A stretch of 20,000 nt of DNA from Apostichopus japonicus (lineage: Eukaryota > Echinodermata > Holothuroidea > Aspidochirotida > Stichopodidae). The position numbers were made by a program, and so were the translations under genes. Location of the stretch: positions 20,506,008-20,526,007 of the forward strand of contig NC_092561.1 in the NCBI RefSeq assembly GCF_037975245.1, written 5' to 3'. Each line of letters starts with the position of its first letter. Position 1 is the stretch's first letter. Positions 9,709-20,000 of this stretch are shown here, in pieces. Under the pieces are notes generated by a model. The model saw only the letters and a program-made list of their open reading frames with translations, was not told the DNA's origin and did not search any database.

Positions 9709-10652
9709 AATATATATACAAATAGATATATATATATATGCTGCTAGTTGTTGGTATCAATGCTGCTTCCCCTGTTATAACATATTAATACAAAACAACG
9801 AAATGATGCTAACACTAAGGTTATGAACTTGATAAATTATGACGTAGAGCGTTGTTGTCGTGAAACCTAGGCCATCGTTATATTAAATGTAAAATATGTT
9901 TTATTTTAGTAACAGCTTGTACATAGTTCCAATTTTGTCTACATGTTCTGTTTACGACATTAATCCTCGTGTCTCAAAATAACATCATGATGGCTTCCAT
10001 AATCGTGAAATTAACAATTTGAATTAACATCTGTTTAAGGTGTGTCATTCCGTTGTGTCTTCCTTTGTTCTATGTTTAATGACAGGCTTGTGTAGAATCT
10101 GGGTATTAAAAACGTATGGAACCTTTCACCGTGACGTATCGGCGGACGGAGTGTACGCTTGAGAGTTGAAAATGAAGTTCACATTGACATATTGAGAAAT
10201 GAGTGCAACACCATTCCAACAATATATCTCCGGCATGTAATGACAACATCATATAAACTACGTATCGTTGTCACAAACTTCAACTGAGTTTATCAGTATC
10301 AATGCCTACATGTTAACAAGTCTTTAGCACATGTCTTATCTTAAGCATAATAACTTATTTTTCTCTTACGACTTCCATCGATTTATCAAAAAAGGGAGAG
10401 AAAATATTATTGTACTGTCTCTAAAGTAACTAATATTACAGGAAAAAACGTGTCTAGAAGTAGGCCCGAAAAGAAATACAAAAAGATAAACCCAAATAAA
10501 ATAAATATATATGGCTTATAATGACAAAAGTAAGATGTAACTTTTAATGGGAGCATAAAGACAGATATAGGTAGTGCCGTTAACATTTTATTAAGCAATA
10601 ACTTAATGTCGTCCTTAGGATTAACTTTCTGACGTACATTGTGTCCGTAAGG
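9459..10652. repeat. 1.2-kb tandem duplication, copy B (empty site for the U2-headed element)
   Basis: Begins cgacattgattcatattcc, directly after the end of copy A, and ends around tgtgtccgtaagg. It is colinear with copy A, roughly 80-85% identical by eye outside the TA repeat. It gives the pre-insertion state for the U2-headed insertion. No gene is recognised. Confidence 0.85.
9585..9739. repeat. Compound TA-rich microsatellite
   Basis: TA dinucleotides interrupted by ctata, ttata, tgtatg and agata. It is the counterpart of 8251-8359 in duplication copy B, but longer and more degenerate. Confidence 0.9.
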
Positions 10653-12536
10653 TGGAAAAGGCCGCCAACTGTATGCATCCTCGTAACATATTTTATTAGT
10701 TTCCAAACTTGTAGGAACTGCTACGGAAGCGCTATTTCCTTTTTGGCTAATTATTCAGCGTTTTGTCCTATAAATGGAAAGCGGTCATAGGCATACTGTT
10801 GTATAATTGATCATTAGCTGTTTGGCAGTCGTACTCTACAGTTCATCACAATGTGTTCCAAAATGCGTGTGGCGGTATTAACAAATTAAAGGAACGGATA
10901 TCTTGCAGTTCAATTGCCAAACGTGCGATTCACGGTTCCATCCATTGAGGCCTCCAACCAATCCCGTTCCTTCGTGTTCATTCCAACATTTCATGATCGA
11001 AGGCCACTGCTTTAGAATTGCAAGCATATTTCAAAGGTTTCGCCATTGTTTCTCTGCATGGTAGCGCAATCTCAATGATCCGTTCCTTCATGGACCAGCT
11101 GCCATTGAGAAATCAAAAAGTAAGCAGCCTGGATAGACTCAAAGAAACGAGCAACAGACAACTCTCCGAGTTGCTCGATCATTAGTACCTTCCAGGAATG
11201 AGTTAGGAGTATATTTATTCACTATTGTTGCTAATAATATCGTGCGTTCTGCCGAAGGTTCTTTAAGTTTACCACGCAAATGCAACCATATGAGCAGTAA
11301 GTTTGCCGTACCCCATAACGTTTAGAATACAGTGGATAAGCTGAAGTTGAAGATGTGTGGCAATACGGTCAACTCTATAGGAAAGTTTAACTTGTGGTTA
11401 AACGCAATTTTTACCTACAATTTTTTTAAACGCGTACAAAACTGCATTTTGAACCTGACTAGCCTCCGTCAGTTGAACAAATAAAACGTATTATTGCTGA
11501 TAATCATGGTTGGTCAACCTTTTTGTATTCAATTAACAACATAGATAAGTTGATAGACCTTCTTTCTAATTTATAACATAGATAAGTTCATATCAAATTC
11601 CGACACCTCATTATCGTCATGAATTTGAATAATTGTGAATTACTCCACGTAATCAAGATGCGGGCTATATATAGTTATTTTAGTTACATAGTTTGGTAGT
11701 TAATCAGTTACTAATTTGGTGAGAAAAACAAGGTTAACCATGCTGTCATACGCTAATATGGGTACAGTGGAGAAGTGATAATAAGTTACTCGCTAGTAGC
11801 AATCCTTTCCACATGATACAAAACGTAAAGTAGTTGCCAGATCTGAAAAACGCGGGTTGGCTTATTAATACTATATCGTTAATATAAAGCTTTCCGTACA
11901 TGTAGTACATGATAAACAACGCAGTGTACTGTAAGTATTAGATTCGAATAATACAGTGAGCACCATGTATCGTTGACTACTAAAAGGTAATATCACATAT
12001 ACAAGTTGAAAGAGCCCCCTCAACTTTTCGCTGTCACTAAATAGTCTACGAAAATTTCAAATACAAACTTAAAGAATTATTTTACGTATACGTTTTTAAC
12101 ATTGACCTAGTATCACAATGATGGGAGATGTGTATATCATTTTATGTCAGATCGTCAGTAAAATATGGACTCGGAATTCCGTGAGCAATGTCGAATTTTA
12201 CACAGTATGATTCTTGTGCTTCGAAGCATATATTTACACGATACTAATTGATATCAAATCGTAATGTCTGTTGATGGTTTCGTTAATATTATGTTTATAT
12301 CACCATCGAAAACTGAAGTAGGATTCCATTTTTTTCTCAATAATCATTAAGGAACTGAGTCTGGGGTGTGAAGTGAAAAATAAATTCTACCAACGGGTCA
12401 GTATAAATCTCATAGGCTGCAGATGATGATTTACATTTTTGAAACTTATCACAAACGTGCAGTCCCTCTGTCTACCATTTTTTTTTATACAAAGATTGGT
12501 TAGTCGTTGATTAACTAAGTGCATTTGTAGGCAGAT
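10653..12536. other. Intergenic region, no gene recognised
   Basis: Mostly AT-rich. A patch around 10915-11165 is clearly GC-richer (about 45-50% by my count) with broken reading frames on both strands. It could be an old retrocopy or repeat, but I cannot identify it. Nothing else is recognised between 11200 and 12536. Confidence 0.4.
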
Positions 12537-13520
12537 GTATAATGAGTGCAGAGAAGATGTTTGTATTACTGATGTCATATCACAATTAATTGCTCCATTG
12601 ACTTACTAAAGTCGTCGTTTCCAAGGACGCTAGAGCTTAGATAGAATTAGTATTCGATATTATATTTCTGATATTTCCTACCAACCACATGATATATCTG
12701 ATGGCTATTACAGCCCATTTATTTGCCACCATGATCGTTTAGATTGTTGAACTATAGGACAGTTCAACTGTTAGCATAATGCTCCTCAACCCAGTGACAT
12801 CTCTTGCTGCGGAAATTTCTTGTTGCACTCAAGATTTTCTAAAATAATTTTTAATGCCTTAAATCATCTCAGTCTTTCAGATTTGTAGACCATTGGTAGT
12901 TCATTTCATCTTTTTCAACAGCCAAGAAAGAATGATGGAGACTCACAATCTGCCAAAAACTAAACATTAGAGTAAGTCATCTTAGGACATGCCCTACCCT
13001 AATTTTGACACGGCACCTACTGTAACAGCTGAAACTAAGGTTAAGATAAACATAGCTATGAAACCCCTACCCAAGTACAATGGAATGAACAGTCTTTGCT
13101 TTGCATTACAGTTAGGTTTCAGTATGATATATGGCACCTTTGAATGAATATTAATGAGGCGAGGTTTATGCAGCATTCAGAAAGTTTAATTATAATCCAA
13201 TTTTCATCCCATATATATATATGTGACTAGAGAGCCAACCTTAAGTCAAAATTCATCAAGCGGTGTGACAATGGACATGTAGTTTAGAGTCATCATTTAG
13301 ACTGGGTTGTAACATAGTATACTGGACATGAGATATATTGTATATCCATTACTGTATCTGTACGTCAAATGTGGTCACGTGAAGTCATACTTTGTTAAAT
13401 AACGTATCATTTCTACGCTTCCGTATATGTTATTGTTATATTATTATGCTGTATTAGGTATTATACTGCACTGGTAGAGGCATTTTCCAACTACTTTATA
13501 AACGTTATAGTGCTAGACTG
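12537..13520. repeat. Upstream non-coding segmental duplication block, copy 2
   Basis: Paralogous to 1-996, colinear throughout, ending atagtgctagactg. It contains about 30 extra bases near 12640-12690 and a deletion near 12980 relative to copy 1. It lies about 2.1 kb upstream of gene B. Open frames inside it are not shared with copy 1 and look incidental. Confidence 0.85.
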
Positions 13521-14264
13521 TTTATACAATCATATAAGTAGATTATGGCCTCATCATCTGTTAAGGTTGAAATGTAGGGTATATATACATCGATATTTTG
13601 TACTGGACGAAAACTTCACGAGTTCACTTTCAGCACGGTTAAGAATTATAATAAGCAAAACATTGGAATTACAATGGCCATGTAGAGCACTTCCAAATAT
13701 GTCTTTATTTTCATTGATAATGCCCAAATAACCGTTTAGTCGAATCAAACACAGAAATCTGCGTGAGAATTTATCTGCAAGTTTCCAAAGTGCCCCCCCC
13801 CCCCACTCCAATTTTTTCTTTTATTCTTTATGGGTTAAACTTGGAAGGAGGAATGAAACAACAAAATTCTCGACTCCAGCTCTTTTGAACAATTGTAGAT
13901 TTACACCAAACTACATAGCATAAATTCCCAGTTTATGGGCCTTGTAAAGTGTTCCCTTTTCGATATCACAACAAGGAAATTTCACTAGAACGTGATCTGC
14001 ATCAGTTAAAATTTCGACATCAATCAAATCAAAAGTATATAAGGTTTGCATCCATAAGGTAAAGAAAAAGTATCGTGGGATTGCATGTATTGAGTCGTTC
14101 TACTCAAGAGAAAGGTTACGAAAGCTAATTGAATGGGGTAGTTGTTCAGTCCTTATAATTAAAATATTAAAATTAAAATTATAAATCCTTTGTAGGTGTT
14201 TTGTTACTATTAATACGCTCCTTTTTGGGAACTGTGTCTTCTTGGGCAAGTTGGTAGATGTGAT
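13521..14264. other. Intergenic region between the upstream block and the antisense LINE
   Basis: Holds a C run near 13793-13804 and an unbroken minus-strand frame of 62 codons (13914-14099) that resembles no family I know. No gene is called. Confidence 0.4.
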
Positions 14265-14945
14265 GTTATGTGAATAAATCACTTAATAATGCGCCATAAA
14301 TCCAGTGCCGAAGGCTTGTTGAAAGCCGCAGTCGAGAACTTAAAGATGAAAATATCTATAAAATAGAAATGTCTTCAGCTGGGATTTGAAACATTTAAAT
14401 GAGGTGGCCTTCCTGATGTTAAGTGGTAAGTAGGAGCTGCGATTACGAAAACCTTGGAACCACATGAAGGAAGTCTGGCATTTGAAACTTTAAAAAGTGC
14501 CTAATAAGAGGACCTTAAGTCATGGGATGGATGATATGGGCCCAAAACGTTCTTCAGGTATGATCCGGGCCATTCCATTCACACACGTAGGTGAGAAGCA
14601 GCAGCTTAAATTCAATGCGGGCAGAATTTGCCATCCAATGTAAGTCATTAAACACTGGTGTTATATGACTTAGCTTATAGGACTTTTTGTCACTATTCGT
14701 GCGGCGGTGCTATGAATCCGTTGCAGTATATTCATTGATGCATTTGTAATCGCATTGAGCAAAGAATTACCGTAGTCAAGTCGAGATGTTATCAGGGAGT
14801 GCAGCAACTGTTCAGTTGCTTGTCTAGTCAGATATCTTCTAATCTTGCTAATGTTGCGCAAATGATAATAAGTTGATGTACAGATGGGTTTTCCGTATCT
14901 CCAAATCGACTATTCTTCTAGCATATTTTGGGAAGTTTATCGATT
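14265..14945 (-). mobile_element. Antisense L2/CR1-like LINE fragment: RT C-terminus and 3' end
   Basis: Read on the minus strand, this gives the last part of an L2-like reverse transcriptase. The order is S-T-Y-Y-H-L-R-N-I-S-K-I-R-R-Y-L-T, then L-I-T-S-R-L-D-Y-G-N-S-L-L (usual D-Y-C-N-S-L-L), T-A-A-R-I-V-T, H-I-T-P-V-F-N-D-L-H-W, and L-P-L-N-I-R-K-A-T-S. It ends F-K-S-Q-L-K-T-F-L-F-Y with the stop at 14340-14342. A short 3'UTR (tggcgcattattaag) follows. The order is intact but the frame shifts several times. It is 5'-truncated and dead, and belongs to a different copy and probably a different subfamily from the LINE at 6840. Confidence 0.85.
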
Positions 14946-15582
14946 TATAATAAATCGAAGGGTGTTGACAGAATAAATAAAGTTAAACTTTCACTTTACC
15001 TGTTTATCATTGTTTCATTTTGCATTTAATTATCAGATAAAATTACTTCCTCATGCTCTTATAGTTAGCCAAAAATAACAATAATGAATCATTGCAAGAT
15101 ATGCGGATGTCCTTTAGATGGCTTTACACAAGTCCCAGTCCTGTTCATTTATCGTTGTAGTCTAATACTATGACGACGTGCATCAACGCTCGGTTTCGTT
15201 CAATCGCATAGTCAACTTACATTAAGACGGTGGTTACACAAAAAGACACAGTGTCCTGGAAATATCTTGTTTTATTTGGTGTGCAAAGGTTATATCTATC
15301 GAATGCAGTGCCTTCGATTTCCTCTAACACCTGTCTGTGGTGTACAGAAAATGACCATACATTAATAAATGATAACTCTGTTTACCGCAAGACGACCATA
15401 CCGAAGAGACCTGAGTTATTTTCTCGAAAGACTATATAGCGCAAAATTCGAAATGATCTTATAGTTTCAACGGAGCGATGAATTCATCGATAATATGGTT
15501 CTGTAACGCTGATGCAAAATTATTTTACTTTACTGTTTGGTCCAATTAATTGCATCTGTGCAACACGAGAGAAAGACGCAGT
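14946..15582. other. 5' flank of receptor gene B
   Basis: AT-rich with no recognised domain. A 69-codon open frame (15230-15439) has no family resemblance. Weak similarity to the gene A flank appears only in the last 30 bases or so before the start codon (ctgt-acacgag). No promoter element could be placed with confidence. Confidence 0.4.
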
Positions 15583-15999
15583 ATGAATATTTGTATTGTT
15601 CTTGGATTATTTTGTTTCTTCCACTGCTTAAAATGCATCAACTGCCGTTGTGTTCAATCGGATTATGATAATAGGAATATAACTGCAGTAGTTGGCCAAA
15701 ATGTAACATTTAAATGTGAGCAGTTAGCAGGTTGTCCTAGGTACGTTTGGCGCATCTTCCCTGCAAATGCAATTCCACACGTTGACATCTCGGATGATAT
15801 GTGCAACACAAATTATAAAGTTTGTGCTACGGAAAACCGCAATGGTCGAGAAGTTCTCCGTTTAACTGATGTCAGTGAGAATTCAGCCGAATATTACCAA
15901 TGTACATGTGCCCATCCAAACCTACCCCCAACCGCCTTTTCTTGTAACCAATTGATCGTTGTCTGCCAAGCTCAAGTGACTGTCGGAGACCTCTTCATG
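15583..15999 (+). CDS. Gene B exon 1: signal peptide + V-type Ig domain
   Basis: 139 codons, phase 0 donor (TTCATG|gtaaga). Leader MNICIVLGLFCFFHC. Ig landmarks are G-Q-N-V-T-F-K-C45, W56, V-L-R-L-T-D and E-Y-Y105-Q-C107. The extra cysteines 23, 51, 74, 81, 109, 121 and 128 match gene A in place. Sequons are N32-I-T and N40-V-T. Protein identity to gene A is only about 45% in this exon. Confidence 0.88.
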
Positions 16000-18900
16000 G
16001 TAAGATAATTATGCTAAATAAAAGGAACAATGTTATATGAAATATACTTCATAAACGTAGTAGCCTACGACTACGTACAGCGAAAGTAGTGTTCGAGCAG
16101 AACCAAAATATTCCCTTTTTAAAATTGTTGTATGAAGATGGTTTCTTCTTTTTATGCACATTTTTATTCCATATCGCAAAGCCTTACGTTTTTTTTATTA
16201 TGAACGTTTAAACTGATTTCAACGTTTTAAATCAATTTATTGACAAGATTGGTACCAAATTAAGACATAACTTTTAGCCAACTATTTTTGTCATTTATTC
16301 ACTACATTAACTGATACTTTGTAATCAAGATTTTTCAAAATAAAATATCCGTAAGTTTTACGAATTGATTATACAATATTTTTTTGTCTACGATTATTAT
16401 TATTATTTCTACGAAAATCCGTTATTTGTTCTCCTTTGTGCGTTTATTGGTAGACTTTCAATGGCAGTCATACTGGTTCAACAGAAACATCCGATATTGA
16501 CATTCCTGAGGATGAACTTGTGCAAGTTAATTGTCTGGGGTTGAGCACGTTTACAACATCCTGTTCAGAAGGTAGGTGGATTGGCCATGATATAATCTTT
16601 TCAAAAAATATCATTCATACATTACATATGTAGGTTTCATCATTAAGAAATAATCCTGTTATTCAAATATTAAGATAAGACTGTTAATCAGTATAAACTG
16701 GTCATCTTTCATTTTATAGCATTGAATTTTTTATTTCGTCAAGTGTGTCAGGATTTGTTGCAATTGCACGGTAAAAAAGTGTAAAATACAAGAATCCACA
16801 TATTCCAGTCTGTGTCAAAGTAAATATGTTTTGCCTTTGTTTAAATCAACCTGAGGCGACATGCTCACCACAGAGTAATATTGAAATGAAATTGGCTTCA
16901 TGAGAAACTTCAATGAACGAAATGTTTCTTCTTTCAAGGTTCATCGACATTCACTGCAACAAGATATCATAATAATTGCATCATTTCATGTCAGTCTGCT
17001 AAAGGCTGCATTACAAAGATTACCATGAACGTTTTGAACCGTGAAACAACCACAACATCATCAACGCATCACAGAGCATCAACAGAAGCAGCCGAACATC
17101 ACACAGCCTCACATATTGCATCAACAAAAGCAGGAACGAGTTATAGTAAAGAACAAATGTCAGATGGTGAGACACATAACTCAGTCATTACCGGTACTTA
17201 TAAGTCCTCTAACGATAACTATGTGCTGTCGTGATTGCTTTGGAAATAGAAAGCTATATTACTGTTGATAGATGCTGTCGGTTTATGCCGCTATCCCAGT
17301 TTCTTCTAAGACTAAACAAATACAACATTTATAATCAATATTTCCTAAGTGATGGTCATTAGTTGTGACTGCTCCAACGTCAGCAAAAATTGAAAAAGGA
17401 AATGGAAATGCCATAGTTATGATCGTGTATTGAAGAAGAGCTATTATTATATGCAAAACAAATCCTTATTCCTTGATTAGGGTCACATACTATGACCTTT
17501 GCTTGTTAACCCCTTCATTCCCAATTGTGATCATATAATTGTCCCCTGGGGGAAATATATTTACACATTGTGATTACTTAAAATTTGGTCATTTTTGTCA
17601 ACAGGGACCCAAGTATTGACAGAAAGGTATTGAAATGAGGTTTTAATTTTTATAATTTTTTTTATAATTGAGCTAATTAGATATGTAAATATGCAAATGA
17701 GGTTAAGATACATACACTGTACTTTTTTTTGGCCCATTTGAAATTATTTTGATGAAATCTGCAGGACTTTGATAGTTTGATGAGTTCAAGACATGTTATT
17801 TTATAAGTAAAATATAATTTGATGTTGAATGTGAGGAATATGACTGATTTTTCCTCCAAACATACATATTATGTAATACAATGGTAATCAAGCGTAACGA
17901 TGAGTCATATAGGCCTATTGCGCGACAACAGTACATCATACATGTATACACAATACATAGTGTGTGCATGTGGCTTACCACATCAGGATTTCATCGTCAG
18001 AATCTTCTTCAGATTCAGCGATGTCGTCATCCTCCAACGACTGGATGGTCAAATTGCCCATAAAAATAAGGTCTAACGCCTCTTAGTAGTATTTAGCCAT
18101 GATAATATGTGCTAAATAGTTACCGTTTCAATTAAGTGAGTGATAACATTTACCCTACTGTGGTTGACCGAAATTCTATTGCATAAAAATGCTCGACTTG
18201 AATTGCTAAGGATTTCTCACAAAGTGGAGGCGCTATTGCTAAATTGTTTCTATGTAGAATTGAAGTTCAGTGTGGCGCTTCTGGAGAGCTAAAAATCTTT
18301 TCTGTAGGGTGAGGCATTCGTGAGAAATATTTTCGGAAAGTTGACCGTTTCTTGGCCTTAACATAGACCGAAAAACGTTATTTTTGACATATTTTCCCCA
18401 AATATAGAGCCATCTCTCTACATATGCATGTGAGGCTCCTGATTTGATTCCTTGTATGTCTTAGCTAGTTGTATGAGATAGGGTCAGTTGACTTGAAATT
18501 TTTCACTGTTCTCACGATTTTTTTGAAAAAAAAGGTCAAAACGACCGTTTTTTTTTAATGTAAACAAATCTTTGAAGGCAAAAAAAAAGGTCCATATGAC
18601 CCCTTCGGAAAAGGTTGTTTATTGTAGCAGGCTGTCTAATGTGCAAAATAAAGCTATCGGAAGCTCTCTAGTGTATTCCTATCTCGAGTAATGATTTTCT
18701 ATAAGCATGTGTTCACATATGTTCACATATGTTCACATACGGGCAATCGGGTGTAAATTGTTGTAAATTGCAAGTGAGTAAATATGGATTACGTATAATT
18801 GAATATTATCTATTTCCTGTGTTTGACGATTGGTATCCTAATACAGTTTAGCGTTGAAATAGTTAGCTGGATATTTCTAATGTTTAAAGAGACCTTAATG

Positions 18901-19370
18901 GCATTGTCTTTATTGTCTTCTTTATTTTTCATGGTCCATTGGCATTCGATACACCCTCCCTCAACGGCAAACACCAACAACTAACAGCATGTAACTTCTT
19001 TCCGGTCGTGGTTGTTCTTCTAGTATCAGTATCAATCCTTGTGCTTGTCGTTGGTGCTCTATCAATATATATTCGATATTTAAAGACTAATGGATTTCCT
19101 AAACCAGTTTCAACGAATGAAGCAATCTTTCTACAACCGGTCGATGCAACGGTTCCTACATTTGCTAGTGCTGACGTAGGGAAAGCAGCAACGTGTCATA
19201 CGTGCGTACCTTATGCTGAAGCCATGGTCTCACCAATGAGCTTTACAGACAATCTCGAAGTTAATTATTCAGCAAATGAAAGTAATGTTCCAAACTGTGA
19301 CGCGTCCGGCTACGAAATCCCCAAAAATGTGGATTGTACGAATGAAATAAAGTATGAAACAATAAATTGA
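15583..19370 (+). CDS. Receptor gene B: two-Ig-like-domain, single-pass protein with C-terminal ITIM (4 exons, 381 aa)
   Basis: Proposed join: 15583-15999, 16454-16571, 16939-17166 and 18988-19370 (1146 bases including TGA), with intron phases 0, 1 and 1 as in gene A. An in-frame ATG at 15550 would add 11 mostly polar residues. 15583 is preferred because its leader aligns gap-free with gene A. Domains: leader 1 to about 21, V-type Ig 29-134 (C45, W56, C107), compact Ig-like module about 154-211, stalk 215-254, transmembrane 259-283, tail 284-381. The tail has Y363 (Y-E-I-P) and Y377 (I-K-Y-E-T-I, ITIM), but F313 where gene A has Y301. New tyrosines Y330 and Y348 appear. It is an inferred inhibitory surface receptor with unknown ligand, and intact by sequence. 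Confidence 0.85.
16000..16453 (+). other. Gene B intron 1 (phase 0)
   Basis: Bounded by gtaaga and tttattggtag. Similar in length to gene A intron 1 (431 bases), but I could not align the interiors. No feature recognised. Confidence 0.75.
16454..16571 (+). CDS. Gene B exon 2: first half of second Ig-like module
   Basis: 39 codons plus one base, phase 0 in and phase 1 out (TCAGAAG|gtaggt). It encodes residues 140-178, with strand-B-like V-Q-V-N-C166 and then C176, matching gene A C163 and C172. It starts one residue longer than the gene A exon. It has one N-glycosylation sequon (N142-G-S). Confidence 0.8.
16572..16938 (+). other. Gene B intron 2 (phase 1)
   Basis: Bounded by gtaggt and tcttctttcaag. 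Short and AT-rich with no repeat recognised, against 1.58 kb in gene A. Confidence 0.75.
16939..17166 (+). CDS. Gene B exon 3: second half of Ig-like module + longer stalk
   Basis: Encodes residues 179-254, phase 1 at both ends (tttcaag|GT...GATG|gtgaga). C192, C196 and C202 are followed by I-T-K-I-T-M-N-V-L. The stalk is 8 residues longer than in gene A and rich in His, Thr, Ser and Ala. Imperfect repeats (H-H-R-A-S-T-E-A, H-H-T-A-S-H-I-A-S-T-K-A) point to a small internal expansion. Confidence 0.82.
17506..18770 (-). mobile_element. piggyBac-like insertion remnant in gene B intron 3
   Basis: Gene A and gene B match up to tttgcttgTTAA (17506-17509; 5640-5643 in gene A) and again from caagtgag (18771; 5668). 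Between these gene A has 24 bases and gene B has 1261. The insert starts CCCCTTCATTCCC directly after TTAA, the target and terminal style of piggyBac transposons. A minus-strand ATG at 18061 opens a short acidic stretch (E-D-D-D-I-A-E-S-E-E-D-S-D-D-E) running to a donor-like gtaagc at 17978. An acidic start of this kind occurs in piggyBac transposases. No transposase core is present and no right terminal repeat or second TTAA was found, so it is deleted and non-autonomous. The family call is tentative; the insertion itself is firm. Confidence 0.5.
18711..18740. repeat. Three tandem 10-bp repeats (gttcacatat)
   Basis: Three consecutive copies, the last ending in c instead of t. They lie in the right part of the intronic insertion, followed by the near-duplicate pair gtgtaaattg/ttgtaaattg (18751-18770). 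Confidence 0.9.
18988..19370 (+). CDS. Gene B exon 4: transmembrane helix + cytoplasmic ITIM tail
   Basis: Encodes residues 255-381, phase 1 acceptor (aactaacag|CA). The helix 259-283 is almost identical to gene A. The exon has the same length as in gene A (383 bases), 105 of 127 residues are identical, and there are no gaps. The closing segment with Y-E-I-P and I-K-Y-E-T-I is conserved except for one Met/Val change. The stop is TGA instead of TAA, with the same AATAAA overlapping the last codons (19361-19366). Confidence 0.88.
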
Positions 19371-20000
19371 GGAGGAACAAATTGGCATCAATCCAAGCGA
19401 TTGAAATCAACGAATGCTTCTTTTAGTGCTACAAATTGAAATGAATATTAATTTCGACATCAATCATTAAAATGTATCAATGGTAAAAGCAAAATGCGGC
19501 AAAAACGATTTAAACTATTTAATTTCAACGGATTACCGTGGTCTAACATGTTTAGGTCTATGAAAAAGTCATTGTACAACTTGTGAATTATTTCCATGAC
19601 AAAGATCAGTTCTCAAGGTTAAATCGTTATTGCCCCTTACTAATGAACACATGTAATGCGTACCGTTGGTAATTCCTGACCAACATCATTCGAAATACTC
19701 ATAACGGTATAAATTCGTGGAGACTATTCCAACATAAAAACAAATAAGGTACACCTGCATAAGCCATCGAATATAAATAATGCTTGGACAGTGAATAAAC
19801 ATCAAGATAGACCAATACTATACAATCTAAGCCTCTTACGTATATTTAGGTTAGAAGTTGGGTTTCACGTTGTATTGTAGAGAACGTCAACTTGGATAAA
19901 ATGAGCGCGTTTCTAGGCCAATATATGTCTTTTTTGTATCGAAATGTTTCATGTAGAAGTAGGTAAGACACCAATACCAACAGACTAGCATCAGGTAATG
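19371..20000 (+). other. 3' flank / probable 3'UTR of gene B
   Basis: The first 120 bases or so align with the gene A 3' flank, then similarity ends near 19490. AATAAA at 19794-19799 is a distal poly(A) signal candidate. No further gene is visible up to the window end. Confidence 0.5.

Larger units (their letters stand above)
17167..18987 (+). other. Gene B intron 3 (phase 1), 1.82 kb
   Basis: Bounded by gtgaga and caacaactaacag. The outer parts (17167-17509 and 18771-18987) align with gene A intron 3. The middle is an insertion absent from gene A. Confidence 0.82.

Noticed and set aside
9320-10706. Minus-strand open frames of 70 and 99 codons at the ends of the tandem duplication copies
   Set aside because: Their similarity to each other comes from the DNA duplication. 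The frames shift between copies and the composition is low-complexity hydrophobic with no domain.
13510-13811. Overlapping plus and minus open frames upstream of gene B
   Set aside because: The minus frame runs through a poly-C tract and neither strand shows a domain or paralogous support.
13914-14099. Unbroken 62-codon minus-strand frame with protein-like composition
   Set aside because: It lies beyond the 3' end of the antisense LINE, no family is recognised and there is no paralogous copy. Chance cannot be excluded, so it is not called a gene.
14940-14958. Perfect palindrome TCGATTTATAATAAATCGA
   Set aside because: Short and AT-rich, at the edge of a LINE fragment, with no second copy or functional context.
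15550-15582. Upstream in-frame ATG for gene B
   Set aside because: It would add 11 polar residues before the leader. The second ATG aligns gap-free with the gene A start and gives a normal signal peptide.

Overview
This is a eukaryotic, AT-rich window with intron-containing genes, L2/CR1-like LINE debris, TA microsatellites and a U2 snRNA-headed insertion. Immunoglobulin-type ectodomains joined to a tyrosine-motif tail mark it as metazoan. The repeat flavour (short LINE 3' ends of the 'gcgct-tata' plus ATT(AC)n type) suggests a marine invertebrate, possibly a deuterostome such as an echinoderm or hemichordate; this is a guess, and no species marker is visible. Layout: (1) 1-996 is a non-coding block whose diverged copy lies at 12537-13520. 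(2) 2240-6248 (+) is receptor gene A, four coding exons, 369 aa. (3) 6249-12536 is intergenic. It holds a degenerate sense-strand L2-like LINE (about 6840-7823) and a 1.2-kb tandem duplication (copy A 8028-9453, copy B 9459-10652), each copy with a TA-rich microsatellite. Copy A alone carries a 192-bp element whose 5' end is U2 snRNA; it is flanked by the 5-bp duplication ATGCC, and copy B shows the empty site. (4) 12537-13520 is the second copy of the upstream block. (5) 13521-15582 contains an antisense L2-like LINE 3' end (about 14265-14945). (6) 15583-19370 (+) is receptor gene B, 381 aa, with the same four-exon structure and the same intron phases (0, 1, 1) as gene A. Gene products: both genes predict a type I membrane protein. 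The order is signal peptide, cysteine-rich V-type Ig domain (exon 1), compact second Cys-rich Ig-like module split across exons 2 and 3, Ser/Thr-rich stalk (end of exon 3), then a transmembrane helix and a cytoplasmic tail (exon 4). The tail ends in a consensus ITIM (I-x-Y-x-x-I) 14 residues after a Y-E-I-P motif. The pair looks like part of a tandemly expanded inhibitory-type immune receptor family. The ectodomain exons have diverged strongly, while the membrane/tail exon and adjoining intron are close to identical. The window starts inside one duplicated block, so more copies may lie outside it. Comparing the paralogs also exposes intron insertions: a LINE tail in gene A intron 3 and a piggyBac-like segment at a TTAA in gene B intron 3. 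I found no convincing tRNA, rRNA or prokaryotic feature.
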